A stretch of 12,420 bases of DNA from an uncultured Mucispirillum sp. (GTDB taxonomy: Bacteria; Chrysiogenota; Deferribacteres; Deferribacterales; Mucispirillaceae). The stretch lies in NCBI GenBank assembly GCA_910586745.1, contig CAJUJZ010000063.1, positions 1-12,420 of the forward strand, given 5' to 3'. Under the pieces are notes generated by a model. The model saw only the letters and a list, made by a program, of their open reading frames with translations, made no database searches and was not told where the DNA came from. Below are positions 1 to 7,086 of this stretch, piece by piece; within the stretch, counting starts at the first letter, position 1; every line of letters starts with the position of its first letter. The position numbers were made by a program, and so were the translations under genes.

Positions 1-1
1 T

Positions 2-2467
2 ATCAAAATTATTAAATATATATTCCTGCAATGATTTATCTTGTAAATTTAATAGTGTATCAAACACATTTTCTAGATATTGCATATTTGCATTTGGATT
101 AAAGCGTTCAGCAATATATAAAATATTTTTATAATTTACATCAAATGACTGTGTATTTAAAACTAAATTAAAAAAATCAATAGAAGATATAATATTTATA
201 TTATTTAAGTATATACCAGTTTCTTTTAATAAGTCTAAAATGTCTTGAGTTAGCCACTTTTCTTTATCTATATCTTCTATGGATAATTGCGAAGTATTAT
301 TTTGTTGAGTATTTGCATAGTAAAATAGTTGATTTTTATTGTAGTGTTCATATCTATAACAAAATAAGATATCATCAGTAAGATTTTTTTCTAAAGCTGA
401 TATATAAAATTCATTAGTAGATATATCTAGTTTTATTTCTTCTATTTCTTTTTTTATTTTATCATTTGGGTTAGTAAAAATTCTTTTATATACCATTAAA
501 ATATTAAGTATAACATTTATAAGACTTGTTATATTGTTTTGAGTTGATATATTATGTGTTAAAGTTTTATAATAATATATAATAATATATGTAAAATTAG
601 TATATGGATTAGTGTTTATATCAATATTTTCATTTTCAGTAATATTATACAAGCTAATTAGATATTGGTAATAAAAGTTAATAAATAGATAGTCAGTATT
701 TTTAGATACTAAGTTTTTTAAGATTGTATCATAAATTATCTTAAATTTTAGTTCACCATTGATTAAATATTGAAATGATATATTTTCTAGTAAATAAATA
801 TTTAGTATTTCAAGCCTTTTTGTCTCTTCTATATCAATAAAATTTAGAAAATTTTCTAAATATATTTTCTCATTAATTCTAGTAAGATATGTAAGGAATT
901 GTTCTCCATTATGTGCTGCAATATTTTGTAAAAACGCCCTTTCTTCATAGGTTAAATAATTTTCAGTAATTGCAGACATATAATCTTTATATGTCTCATC
1001 AATATATCCATCTTCTACTAAAAACTTAATTAAATTAAAGTATCCACCATTATAGATATAATCATATCCTTTTGGCGCTTTAAAAAATTTATTGCTATCT
1101 TCATTTAAATCTATACACTCTTTTATGGTTTTATATTTTAGGTCATCTAAATTTATCTCATCTTGTTTTGCAAATTCTTCTTTATGAAATAATTCTGCTA
1201 AATATCCTTTATTAAAATATAATTGATTAAAATCTTTTGGAAATAAATTTTTATATATTATAAGTGATAATAGTTTGATAAATTTTGTATGTGGCTTTCT
1301 ATCCTGTAGCTTAATAAATTTACTATAAATATAATATTCATTAGCTATATTTTTTATTAATCTGCTGTTATCTATAAAAAGGGATACTTTAATTAAAAAT
1401 TTTTTATTTCTTTCATCTTTTATTTCATCAGCAAATAATTCTGCCATATAGTCATAAGCATTGCCTTTATGGATATATGGCACAACTGGAATAATAAAGT
1501 CAAAAAACTTTGTTCTTTCTTCTGCTGTAAACATATTATCACATATTAGGTAAATAAATTTAATTGGTTTATATTCTTTATCTTCTCTTTTTAGTGTTTC
1601 ATTTAATAATATATTTATTTCTCTTAATTTTTTAAATATTGTTACATCTTCATATCTATCAATATCTTCAAAAATAAAATATTTAACACCAGCATTTTTA
1701 AATAAATATAATATTTCATCAGTATATTTATCAAATATAGAATCATCATCATTATTAAATAGTTCTATTTCATTCCCATATATATTTATTTTTCTTAATA
1801 TTCTTCTCTTTTTGAATAAAGTTATTGTTTTATTAATAGAATATAAAGAATATATACTGCCTAGTATTAATAGTATATTTATTGAAACACTCTTTATATC
1901 AGCTATTTTTGAAAAAAATATTTTGCTTATTGTTTCATCGCTTATATTAACTATTACTAAACATATAAATATAATACTGATTATTAGTGTATGAATAAAT
2001 GTTCCCACTTTATATGAAAGTTTACTTGTATCTATTTTATTATTTGCTAAAAATCTACTATATTCTATTTTTTTACTTTCTATTTTATGTATTAATTGAT
2101 TAATAAGTTGTGCTTCTAAATCTTCTTCTATTTTTTTATTGGTTATACTATTTTCTTTTATTTTATCATCATCTTCCATATCCCCACTGTTAAAGTTGGT
2201 TAATGAAAGTGTTATAAAATTATAAGTGCCAAATTCTTTTTTTACATTTTCTATTACACTGCTTTTGCCAGATGCATAAGGGCCTGTTACTGTTATATTT
2301 GTAATCTTTTTGCTTTTGCCATTATGGTTAAGTGCAAATTTAAAGGCATCATTGTATTTATCATAATTATCGCTTTCTACTGGTGCAAGGCTGTAGAATT
2401 TTGTATTTTCAGTTTTAGTATTTTGTTCATTCTGCTCAGTATTTTCTTTATTGTTTTCTTCTGCCAT
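2..2467 (-). CDS. YobI-like P-loop NTPase with two internal membrane segments (3' end beyond window)
   Basis: I translated this frame by hand: 822 codons from ATG at 2467 to the left edge with no stop, so the C-terminus is missing. A short polar N-terminus is followed by FYSLAPVE (residues 24-31) and a Walker A motif GPYASGKSS at 62-70. Two hydrophobic segments follow at about 157-175 and 194-211. The Walker B block is at 261-285, with acidic FEDIDRYED and then LREIN. This order and these signatures match the YobI-like NTPase family as I know it: large membrane-linked ATPases of unknown function, suspected in conflict or defence. About 530 further residues are rich in Asn, Lys, Ile and Tyr, with no domain I recognise. 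An AGGTG ribosome site lies 5 nt before the ATG. The gene lies downstream of the sdh terminator. Its codon use (TTA, ATA, AAT) is far more AT-rich than the neighbours', suggesting transfer. Family assignment is fairly sure; function is unknown. Confidence 0.85.
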   Translation of the reverse strand, partial: MAEENNKENTEQNEQNTKTENTKFYSLAPVESDNYDKYNDAFKFALNHNGKSKKITNITVTGPYASGKSSVIENVKKEFGTYNFITLSLTNFNSGDMEDDDKIKENSITNKKIEEDLEAQLINQLIHKIESKKIEYSRFLANNKIDTSKLSYKVGTFIHTLIISIIFICLVIVNISDETISKIFFSKIADIKSVSINILLILGSIYSLYSINKTITLFKKRRILRKINIYGNEIELFNNDDDSIFDKYTDEILYLFKNAGVKYFIFEDIDRYEDVTIFKKLREINILLNETLKREDKEYKPIKFIYLICDNMFTAEERTKFFDFIIPVVPYIHKGNAYDYMAELFADEIKDERNKKFLIKVSLFIDNSRLIKNIANEYYIYSKFIKLQDRKPHTKFIKLLSLIIYKNLFPKDFNQLYFNKGYLAELFHKEEFAKQDEINLDDLKYKTIKECIDLNEDSNKFFKAPKGYDYIYNGGYFNLIKFLVEDGYIDETYKDYMSAITENYLTYEERAFLQNIAAHNGEQFLTYLTRINEKIYLENFLNFIDIEETKRLEILNIYLLENISFQYLINGELKFKIIYDTILKNLVSKNTDYLFINFYYQYLISLYNITENENIDINTNPYTNFTYIIIYYYKTLTHNISTQNNITSLINVILNILMVYKRIFTNPNDKIKKEIEEIKLDISTNEFYISALEKNLTDDILFCYRYEHYNKNQLFYYANTQQNNTSQLSIEDIDKEKWLTQDILDLLKETGIYLNNINIISSIDFFNLVLNTQSFDVNYKNILYIAERFNPNANMQYLENVFDTLLNLQDKSLQEYIFNNFD

Positions 2468-2516
2468 TTTTTCACCTGCAAAAATATTTACAAACCTTCA
2501 TTTTAACATATTTATT

Positions 2517-2544
2517 AGTTTATATAAAATATTCAATATGTCAA
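2517..2544 (-). promoter_or_regulatory. Putative promoter of the YobI-like NTPase gene
   Basis: On the minus strand a perfect TTGACA (2544-2539) is followed, after 16 nt, by TAAACT (2522-2517), which matches four of six -10 positions. It sits between the sdh terminator and the NTPase start, about 50 nt before the ATG, where a promoter would be expected. The -10 is weak and the region is AT-rich, so this is tentative. Confidence 0.4.
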
Positions 2545-2557
2545 TATCTTTCCCCAC

Positions 2558-2590
2558 AAAAAAAGGGAAACCAGTTTCCTGATTTCCCTT
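2558..2590 (-). terminator. Intrinsic terminator of the sdh operon
   Basis: On the minus strand AAGGGAAA (2590-2583) pairs with TTTCCCTT (2570-2563) around a 12-nt loop and runs into a continuous T tract (2564-2558). It begins 24 nt after the sdhB stop. An alternative smaller hairpin (GGAAAC with GTTTCC) overlaps it. It separates the sdh operon from the downstream NTPase gene on the same strand. Confidence 0.85.
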
Positions 2591-2614
2591 ATATATTTTA
2601 TGCTGCTTATAATA

Positions 2615-3322
2615 TTATATTTGTTTATCCATAAGCATTTTTCTGATACCAACTATTGCTTTTGTTGGGTTCAGTTCTTTAGGGCATGCTTCCACGCAGT
2701 TGTAGATTGTGTGGCATCGCCATACGCCATGTTTATCGTTTAAGATAGCAAGGCGTTCATCTGCACCTTCATCTCTTGTATCAATTAAGTATCTCCAGGC
2801 TCTTAAGAAAGCATTCGGACCGAGATAATCTTTATCCACCCAGTAGCTAGGGCATGAAGATGAGCAGCAGCCGCAAAGGATACATTCATATAATCCGTCA
2901 AGTTTTTTCCTGTCTTCTGGTGACTGATATAATTCACCGTCTGGCATTGGAGAGTGGCGGATAATATATGGTTTAACTGTAATAAATTTATTTATAAAGC
3001 TGGAAATATCCACGACTAAGTCTCTTATTACAGGCATACCTGGTAATGGTTTGATTGTAATATCAGAGCCTAAATCTTCTACTTTAGTCATGCAGGAAAG
3101 CATATTTACGCCATTTACATTCATACCGTCTGAACCGCACACACCTTCACGGCAGGACCTGCGGAATGAAAGAGTAGGGTCAAGTTCCCATTTAATTTGG
3201 TTAAGAACAGTAAGTAAAAGCATACCCGGCCTGCGTAACTCTACTTTGTATGACTGGAAGTGAGGCGCTTTATCTTTATCTGGGTCGTATCTTAATATTT
3301 TAACATTTATAAATTTGCTCAT
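2615..3322 (-). CDS. sdhB: Succinate dehydrogenase/fumarate reductase iron-sulfur subunit
   Basis: This 235-residue electron-transfer subunit passes electrons from the flavin of SdhA to quinone through three iron-sulfur centres. The N-terminal ferredoxin domain has the 2Fe-2S motif CREGVCGSDG with Cys57, Cys62, Asp65 and Cys77; the Asp replacement is the same as in E. coli SdhB. The C-terminal domain starts with CILCGCCSSSCP: Cys147, Cys150, Cys153 and Cys213 fit the 4Fe-4S ligands, and Cys157, Cys203 and Cys209 the 3Fe-4S ligands. The length is normal for the family. The start has AAGGAAGGA just upstream, in a 17-nt gap after sdhA. It is the last gene of the operon, followed by a terminator. 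The sequence looks like a succinate:quinone reductase, but physiological direction cannot be read from it. Confidence 0.97.
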   Translation of the reverse strand: MSKFINVKILRYDPDKDKAPHFQSYKVELRRPGMLLLTVLNQIKWELDPTLSFRRSCREGVCGSDGMNVNGVNMLSCMTKVEDLGSDITIKPLPGMPVIRDLVVDISSFINKFITVKPYIIRHSPMPDGELYQSPEDRKKLDGLYECILCGCCSSSCPSYWVDKDYLGPNAFLRAWRYLIDTRDEGADERLAILNDKHGVWRCHTIYNCVEACPKELNPTKAIVGIRKMLMDKQI

Positions 3323-3339
3323 ATCGTCCTTCCTTATGA

Positions 3340-5118
3340 TTAGTAAACACGAGGTTTAGGTGGGAATGGTTCAACAGTAAGCGGTTTAGTTCTAACTGGT
3401 CTGTATTCCAGATTAATAGTTTTACCGCCATCAGCTATAGTTACATTTGTATGTTTCATGTAGTTTACATCATCTCTTTCTGGATAATCTTCACGAGCAT
3501 GACCGCCGCGAGATTCTTTACGCATTAATGCAGATTTAGCTGCACATCTTGCGATAAGTATCATGTTATTAAGTTCTAATGCTTCTACTAAGTCAAGGTT
3601 GTATACGCTTGATTTATCAACTACTTTGAAATCATCTAATAAGTCTGCAATTTCTTCAAGTTCTTTAACTGCAGCACTCATATGTTCTTCAGTTCTGTAA
3701 ACACCTGCTTTTTGTTCCATAAGCTTTGTAAGTCTTGAATATACTGGGCCGTAAGTATTTTTACCGTTTGCATTTGCAAATCTTTCTAATAATTTAAGAC
3801 CTTCCTGACCTGCATTTTCTGGAAGTTCTGCAGCTTGATTTTCTTTTGCAAATTTTGCAGCTCTTTCACCAACTGTTCTGCCGTAAACAACAAGGTCAAG
3901 CAGAGAGTTTGTTCCAAGACGGTTAGCACCGTGAACAGAGTTTGCAGAACATTCACCAGCAGCAAAAAAGCCAGGATAAACATTTTCAGCATCTGAGCCA
4001 TAGCCTTTGATAACTTCACCAAGATAGTTAGTAGGGATACCGCCCATTTGATAGTGAGCTGTAGGCATAACAGGGATAGGTTCTTTTGTGCAGTCAACCC
4101 CTGCAAATACTAATGCAAGCTCATGGATACCAGGAAGTTTTTCCATAATAGCTTCCTTGCCGATATGGTCAATTTTTAAAAGGACATGGTCTTTATTAGC
4201 ACCAACACCTTTACCAGCAAGCACTTCTTTTACCATAGAGCGAGATACGATATCACGCGGTGCTAAGTCTTTAATAGTTGGAGCGTATCTTTCCATAAAG
4301 CGTTCGCCTTCGCTGTTTAAAAGGATACCGCCTTCACCACGAACACCTTCAGTAATAAGGTTGCCGTGTCCGTAAATACCAGTTGGGTGGAATTGAAAGA
4401 ATTCAGGGTCGCACCAAGAGAAACCTGCTCTTAATGCTAGTGCTAAACCATCACCAGTATTAATGTGTGCATTAGAAGTAGTAGCAAATATACGGCAGTT
4501 ACCGCCTGTAGCAAATATGATTGCTTTAGCGTGGAACATATGAACTTCACCATTTTGCAGGTCAAGACATAATACACCGCACACTCTGTCGCCGTTTCTG
4601 ATTAATTCTATTGCTAAAAATTCATTATAAAACTGAGTGCCCTGTGCAACTGCTTTTTCAAATAATGTTTGCAGCATTGCATGCCCTGTTCTGTCTGCAA
4701 CATAACATGCTCTTTTTACTGGGCGTTTGCCATATTCTGCAGTGTGACCGCCAAATGGACGCTGTGCGATTTTGCCTTCTGGAGTTCTGTTGAAAGGAAG
4801 ACCAATATGCTCAAGCTCAATAATCATTTCTGGGGCTTTGCGGCATAGATATTCAGCAGCATCTTGGTCACAAAGGTAATCAGAACCTTTAACAGTGTCA
4901 TACATGTGCCAGTGCCAGTTATCTTCTTCATAGTTGCCAAGAGATGCAGAAATACCACCCTGAGCACTGATTGTGTGACTTCTAGTAGGGTAAACTTCTG
5001 AAATAACTGCTGTTTTAGCATATTGAGATGCAACTTGTGCAGCATTAAGTCCCGCACCGCCTGCACCTACAACAAGGACATCATATTCGTGGTATTCTAT
5101 TTTTGTAGTATTTATCAT
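3340..5118 (-). CDS. sdhA: Succinate dehydrogenase/fumarate reductase flavoprotein subunit
   Basis: This 592-residue catalytic subunit interconverts succinate and fumarate. A dinucleotide-binding GAGGAG motif (18-23) precedes RSHT, whose His48 is the expected covalent FAD attachment site. Residues aligned with the E. coli active site are all present: His244 in FHPTG, Glu257, Arg288 in PRDIVSRS, His355 in HYQMGG and Arg400 in HGANRLG. The C-terminal part contains the usual SRGGHAREDYPERDD segment. The length is close to the E. coli protein (588). The ATG is preceded by ACGAGG at a 7-nt spacing, in a 29-nt gap after sdhD. Codon use is more GC-rich than in most of the window, as expected for a highly expressed core gene. 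The protein has no Tat-type or other signal, so the active site faces the cytoplasm. Confidence 0.98.
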   Translation of the reverse strand: MINTTKIEYHEYDVLVVGAGGAGLNAAQVASQYAKTAVISEVYPTRSHTISAQGGISASLGNYEEDNWHWHMYDTVKGSDYLCDQDAAEYLCRKAPEMIIELEHIGLPFNRTPEGKIAQRPFGGHTAEYGKRPVKRACYVADRTGHAMLQTLFEKAVAQGTQFYNEFLAIELIRNGDRVCGVLCLDLQNGEVHMFHAKAIIFATGGNCRIFATTSNAHINTGDGLALALRAGFSWCDPEFFQFHPTGIYGHGNLITEGVRGEGGILLNSEGERFMERYAPTIKDLAPRDIVSRSMVKEVLAGKGVGANKDHVLLKIDHIGKEAIMEKLPGIHELALVFAGVDCTKEPIPVMPTAHYQMGGIPTNYLGEVIKGYGSDAENVYPGFFAAGECSANSVHGANRLGTNSLLDLVVYGRTVGERAAKFAKENQAAELPENAGQEGLKLLERFANANGKNTYGPVYSRLTKLMEQKAGVYRTEEHMSAAVKELEEIADLLDDFKVVDKSSVYNLDLVEALELNNMILIARCAAKSALMRKESRGGHAREDYPERDDVNYMKHTNVTIADGGKTINLEYRPVRTKPLTVEPFPPKPRVY

Positions 5119-5147
5119 AATTTAACCTCGTAACACTTTTAAGATTA

Positions 5148-5471
5148 TTAAAACAGGCCTTTTGAAAGCCCAAGAATAATAAGTGCAAGTGTCCAGTATA
5201 TTAAGTAAAGGATAAAACGAGTGCCTTTACGAGATACATAATCATCTGTAACCATTTTTAAGCCATTGAAAGCATGGAATGTTACAAAAAGCCATAATGC
5301 AGCCATTAAGAAAGAATTACTGCCTTCAAAGATACCGCCACCTGCTTTAGTCATTATTTTGCCGAGCAGGTGATAGCCTAATGCAGCAATCAAAACTATG
5401 CCTGAAATTCTTTGCAGTGCCCATGCGATAGTGCCATTATTGCCTGTTCCTGTATATTTATAAACTTTCAT
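5148..5471 (-). CDS. sdhD: Succinate dehydrogenase membrane anchor, second cytochrome b subunit
   Basis: This 107-residue protein has three predicted membrane helices, at about 17-38, 53-75 and 83-105. Together with SdhC it anchors the SdhAB dimer and forms the quinone and haem b site. It carries the anchor signature WALQRISG (17-24), then His34 in helix 1 and FHAFNGLK with His66 in helix 2. Its plan closely repeats that of the upstream SdhC, so the two are paralogous anchors. It starts 2 nt after the sdhC stop; the GGAG ribosome site lies inside the end of sdhC, so translation is probably coupled. Assignment of C versus D rests on gene order. Confidence 0.9.
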   Translation of the reverse strand: MKVYKYTGTGNNGTIAWALQRISGIVLIAALGYHLLGKIMTKAGGGIFEGSNSFLMAALWLFVTFHAFNGLKMVTDDYVSRKGTRFILYLIYWTLALIILGLSKGLF

Positions 5472-5473
5472 AA

Positions 5474-5869
5474 TTACTCTCCCTCAGCTGCTTCTACATT
5501 AGCAGCTGATTCTGCTGCGATAACATCTTTAACATAGTATAGTCCCACAAGGGCAAGTAACACAGCTAATACTGTAAAGACAGCAAGAAACTTCTTAAAG
5601 CAGCCTCTTTCAGCAGCTCCAAAAAACTCCATAAATATGATTCTTAAACCATTCATAGCATGCCATGCAAACATGATAATGACAACAGCTTCAACATAGA
5701 TGTTTTGAACGATTGTTGGCAGGAAAGAACATACACCGCCAGAGCCTAGCATATGCAGGATAAAATAAAGCACAAGAAGAACACCAGTTACTCTGTGCAG
5801 TATCCAAGCAATCATACCAGGGTGTTTACGGTAGCCCATAGCCGAAATTTCTAAATCTTTTCTAGGCAT
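5474..5869 (-). CDS. sdhC: Succinate dehydrogenase cytochrome b556-type subunit
   Basis: This 131-residue membrane anchor is the first gene of sdhCDAB. Three hydrophobic segments are visible at about 22-42, 55-80 and 92-115. The family signature WILHRVTG (22-29) is followed by His39 and by WHAMNGLR (69-76) with His70, the best candidates for haem b ligands. The C-terminal tail after helix 3 is short, Ala/Glu-rich and acidic. A good AAAGGAG ribosome site stands 7 nt before the ATG. The protein belongs with SdhD in the inner membrane, where electrons from SdhB reach quinone. Confidence 0.93.
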   Translation of the reverse strand: MPRKDLEISAMGYRKHPGMIAWILHRVTGVLLVLYFILHMLGSGGVCSFLPTIVQNIYVEAVVIIMFAWHAMNGLRIIFMEFFGAAERGCFKKFLAVFTVLAVLLALVGLYYVKDVIAAESAANVEAAEGE

Positions 5870-5977
5870 AAACGCACTCCTTTATAAATTATATTAAATT
5901 TATATCATCTCTTTATTAAGATGCTAAATTCCTTAATTAGTATGAAAAATAGAATGTATAGATGTTTACACTCTTGT

Positions 5978-6006
5978 ATTTAAATATATAAATTGAATTT
6001 TGTCAA
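5978..6006 (-). promoter_or_regulatory. Putative promoter of sdhCDAB
   Basis: A perfect TTGACA on the minus strand (6006-6001) is separated by 17 nt from TTAAAT (5983-5978), a four-of-six match to the -10 consensus. Transcription from here would give a leader of about 100 nt before sdhC. The -35 and spacing are convincing; the -10 is weak in a very AT-rich background. Confidence 0.5.
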
Positions 6007-6129
6007 CATTTTTTATTAAATTTAATACATAAATAAAAAAAAGGTTTAAAATTAAAAAGTGTATGTATTAATGCTATATCAATACTTTTTACAAGTCTGT
6101 AAATAATAGGATAAAAAAGATATATTTTG

Positions 6130-6178
6130 TTTTACCAAATGTAAAAATAATCTATTAAAATAGTAGATATTGGTAAAA
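6130..6178. repeat. Inverted repeat, 9-bp arms
   Basis: TTTTACCAA at 6130-6138 is the exact reverse complement of TTGGTAAAA at 6170-6178, with 31 nt between. The spacer contains a further short partial symmetry around TCTATT and AATAG. It lies about 125 bp upstream of the sdh -35 element. It could be a widely spaced operator or chance in AT-rich DNA. Confidence 0.3.
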
Positions 6179-6432
6179 ATAAAACAATGTTATTGACTTT
6201 AGTGAAATATTTTTTGATTGTTCAATAGTTAAAAAATAATGAAATATGGTAAATATTTAAAGCAAAAATATTAAAAAATAAAATTAAGACAGCACAATAA
6301 ATTAAAATATAAATAAACTGCATATAAAAAATATAACCAAATAAATATTTAAGAATACAAAATGATTAAAAATGCTGCATGATAAATATATATGCTTAAA
6401 TGCCAATGGTTTTTGGAATGTTCTATAAACTT

Positions 6433-6618
6433 TGTGGATAACCTGTGGAAAACTTTATATACATAAAGCCTTGAAAAATAAGGCTTTTTTATGTCAATAG
6501 AAAAGTTTAACAGTATTATCAATAGTTTATAAAAGAATAATGAAATATCAATAAAATATAACGGTGCATGGATAACTAAGAAGGTTTTATTTGATAACCT
6601 GTGGAAAAGTGTGGAAAG
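6433..6618. other. Cluster of DnaA-box-like sites; candidate replication origin
   Basis: A perfect DnaA box, TTATCCACA on the minus strand, lies at 6433-6441. Three near matches in the same orientation follow: TGTGGAAAA at 6444-6452, TGTGGAAAA at 6600-6608 and TGTGGAAAG at 6610-6618. The 16-mer GATAACCTGTGGAAAA is repeated exactly at 6437-6452 and 6593-6608. The cluster borders several hundred bases of extremely AT-rich DNA, and transcription diverges away from it on both sides, as is common at bacterial origins. No dnaA or dnaN gene is in the window, so this remains a candidate. Confidence 0.4.
6465..6490 (+). terminator. Terminator-like hairpin with no obvious upstream gene
   Basis: AAAGCCTT (6465-6472) pairs perfectly with AAGGCTTT (6480-6487) around a 7-nt loop, followed by three more T residues (6488-6490). 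The T run makes sense only on the plus strand. No coding sequence ends upstream on this strand, so it would have to end a small RNA, block readthrough, or be a structural part of the DnaA-box region. Confidence 0.5.
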
Positions 6619-6656
6619 AATAATAAATATTATTGTAATATCAAATAGATTGTCTT

Positions 6657-6677
6657 GCTGCTTAAAATTTAAGCAGC
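6657..6677. repeat. Near-perfect palindrome, 10-bp arms
   Basis: GCTGCTTAAA and its reverse complement TTTAAGCAGC are separated by a single A. It is not followed by a T tract on the plus strand, and the T run on the minus strand lies about 2 nt beyond the stem. It could be a protein-binding site or a weak minus-strand terminator. Confidence 0.4.
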
Positions 6678-6770
6678 TAAAAAATGCTGTATATTTTATG
6701 TAAAATAAGAATGAAAGAAGTAAAAAGAAAGTATATAATAGTAGATATGAATATCTGAGCGTAAGCGAAG

Positions 6771-6854
6771 ATGCTAAATAAAAAATTCAATCCAGCTGTG
6801 GACTTTTATTTCCTCGCCGATTTGGCAACTAAAAAGGAGGAGATATTTTTCTGA
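6771..6854 (+). pseudogene. Short unidentified reading frame of 27 codons
   Basis: ATG at 6771 opens a 27-residue frame ending in TGA. The peptide has a protein-like composition and contains FNPAVDFYFLADLATKKEE. No proper ribosome site precedes it, and the local GC content is higher than in the flanks. I do not recognise it. It may be a decayed gene fragment or part of a dispersed repeat, like the fragments just downstream. Confidence 0.3.
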
Positions 6855-6886
6855 CTGAATAAGGTATAATCAGAAAATCTGGCTGC

Positions 6887-6976
6887 ATGGCAAAGTCCTT
6901 GCGTCTCAAAAAAACGCTCCCCATGAATTTTTATTTAGACGCAAACAGGAAACAACTTCCGTTGTTTGCTTACTAA
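6887..6976 (+). pseudogene. Coding remnant, copy 1 of the LDAN-KQ-LFAY motif
   Basis: ATG at 6887 gives a 29-residue frame that ends in MNFYLDANRKQLPLFAY and a TAA stop. The 36 bases from 6938 align without gaps to 7098-7133 (copy 2). Of ten differences, seven fall at third codon positions, three at first and none at second, the pattern expected of two once-coding copies. There is no ribosome site. The protein family is unknown to me. An inverted repeat TTGCGTCT / AGACGCAA (6899-6906 and 6937-6944) spans the fragment. A second frame (6859-7041, no ATG) is also open for 60 codons here; I consider it a shadow. Confidence 0.45.
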
Positions 6977-7086
6977 AAATAAAACACATCCTGTGTTTTG
7001 TATGCAGAATAAAATATTTCTATATTATTCTGTTTATATAAGAGCAGAGTATGAATAATTATGCAGCTAATAATAAAAAATCATTC

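Noticed and set aside
1812..1994. Plus-strand 60-residue frame
   Set aside because: It lies antisense within the NTPase gene over its membrane-helix region; its hydrophobicity reflects the antisense of AT-rich helices, and it has no ribosome site.
2324..2506. Plus-strand 60-residue hydrophobic frame
   Set aside because: It is antisense to the N-terminus and upstream region of the NTPase gene; the minus frame carries Walker A and a ribosome site.
5888..5893. Perfect TATAAT on the minus strand just upstream of sdhC
   Set aside because: Transcription from it would begin almost at the ribosome site, and no -35 is present at the right distance; the TTGACA-containing site further upstream is preferred.
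6797..6805. TGTGGACTT as a further DnaA box
   Set aside because: It differs from the consensus at the AT-rich end and lies about 180 bp from the cluster inside a coding-like fragment.
6851..6876. TTCTGA / TCAGAA hairpin and TATAAT at 6865 as a regulatory RNA or promoter
   Set aside because: The stem is six pairs around a 15-nt loop and no -35 accompanies the TATAAT; chance is sufficient in this composition.
6859..7041. 60-codon open frame overlapping the LDAN copy 1 fragment
   Set aside because: It has no ATG and no ribosome site, and the divergence pattern between the two copies supports the other frame.
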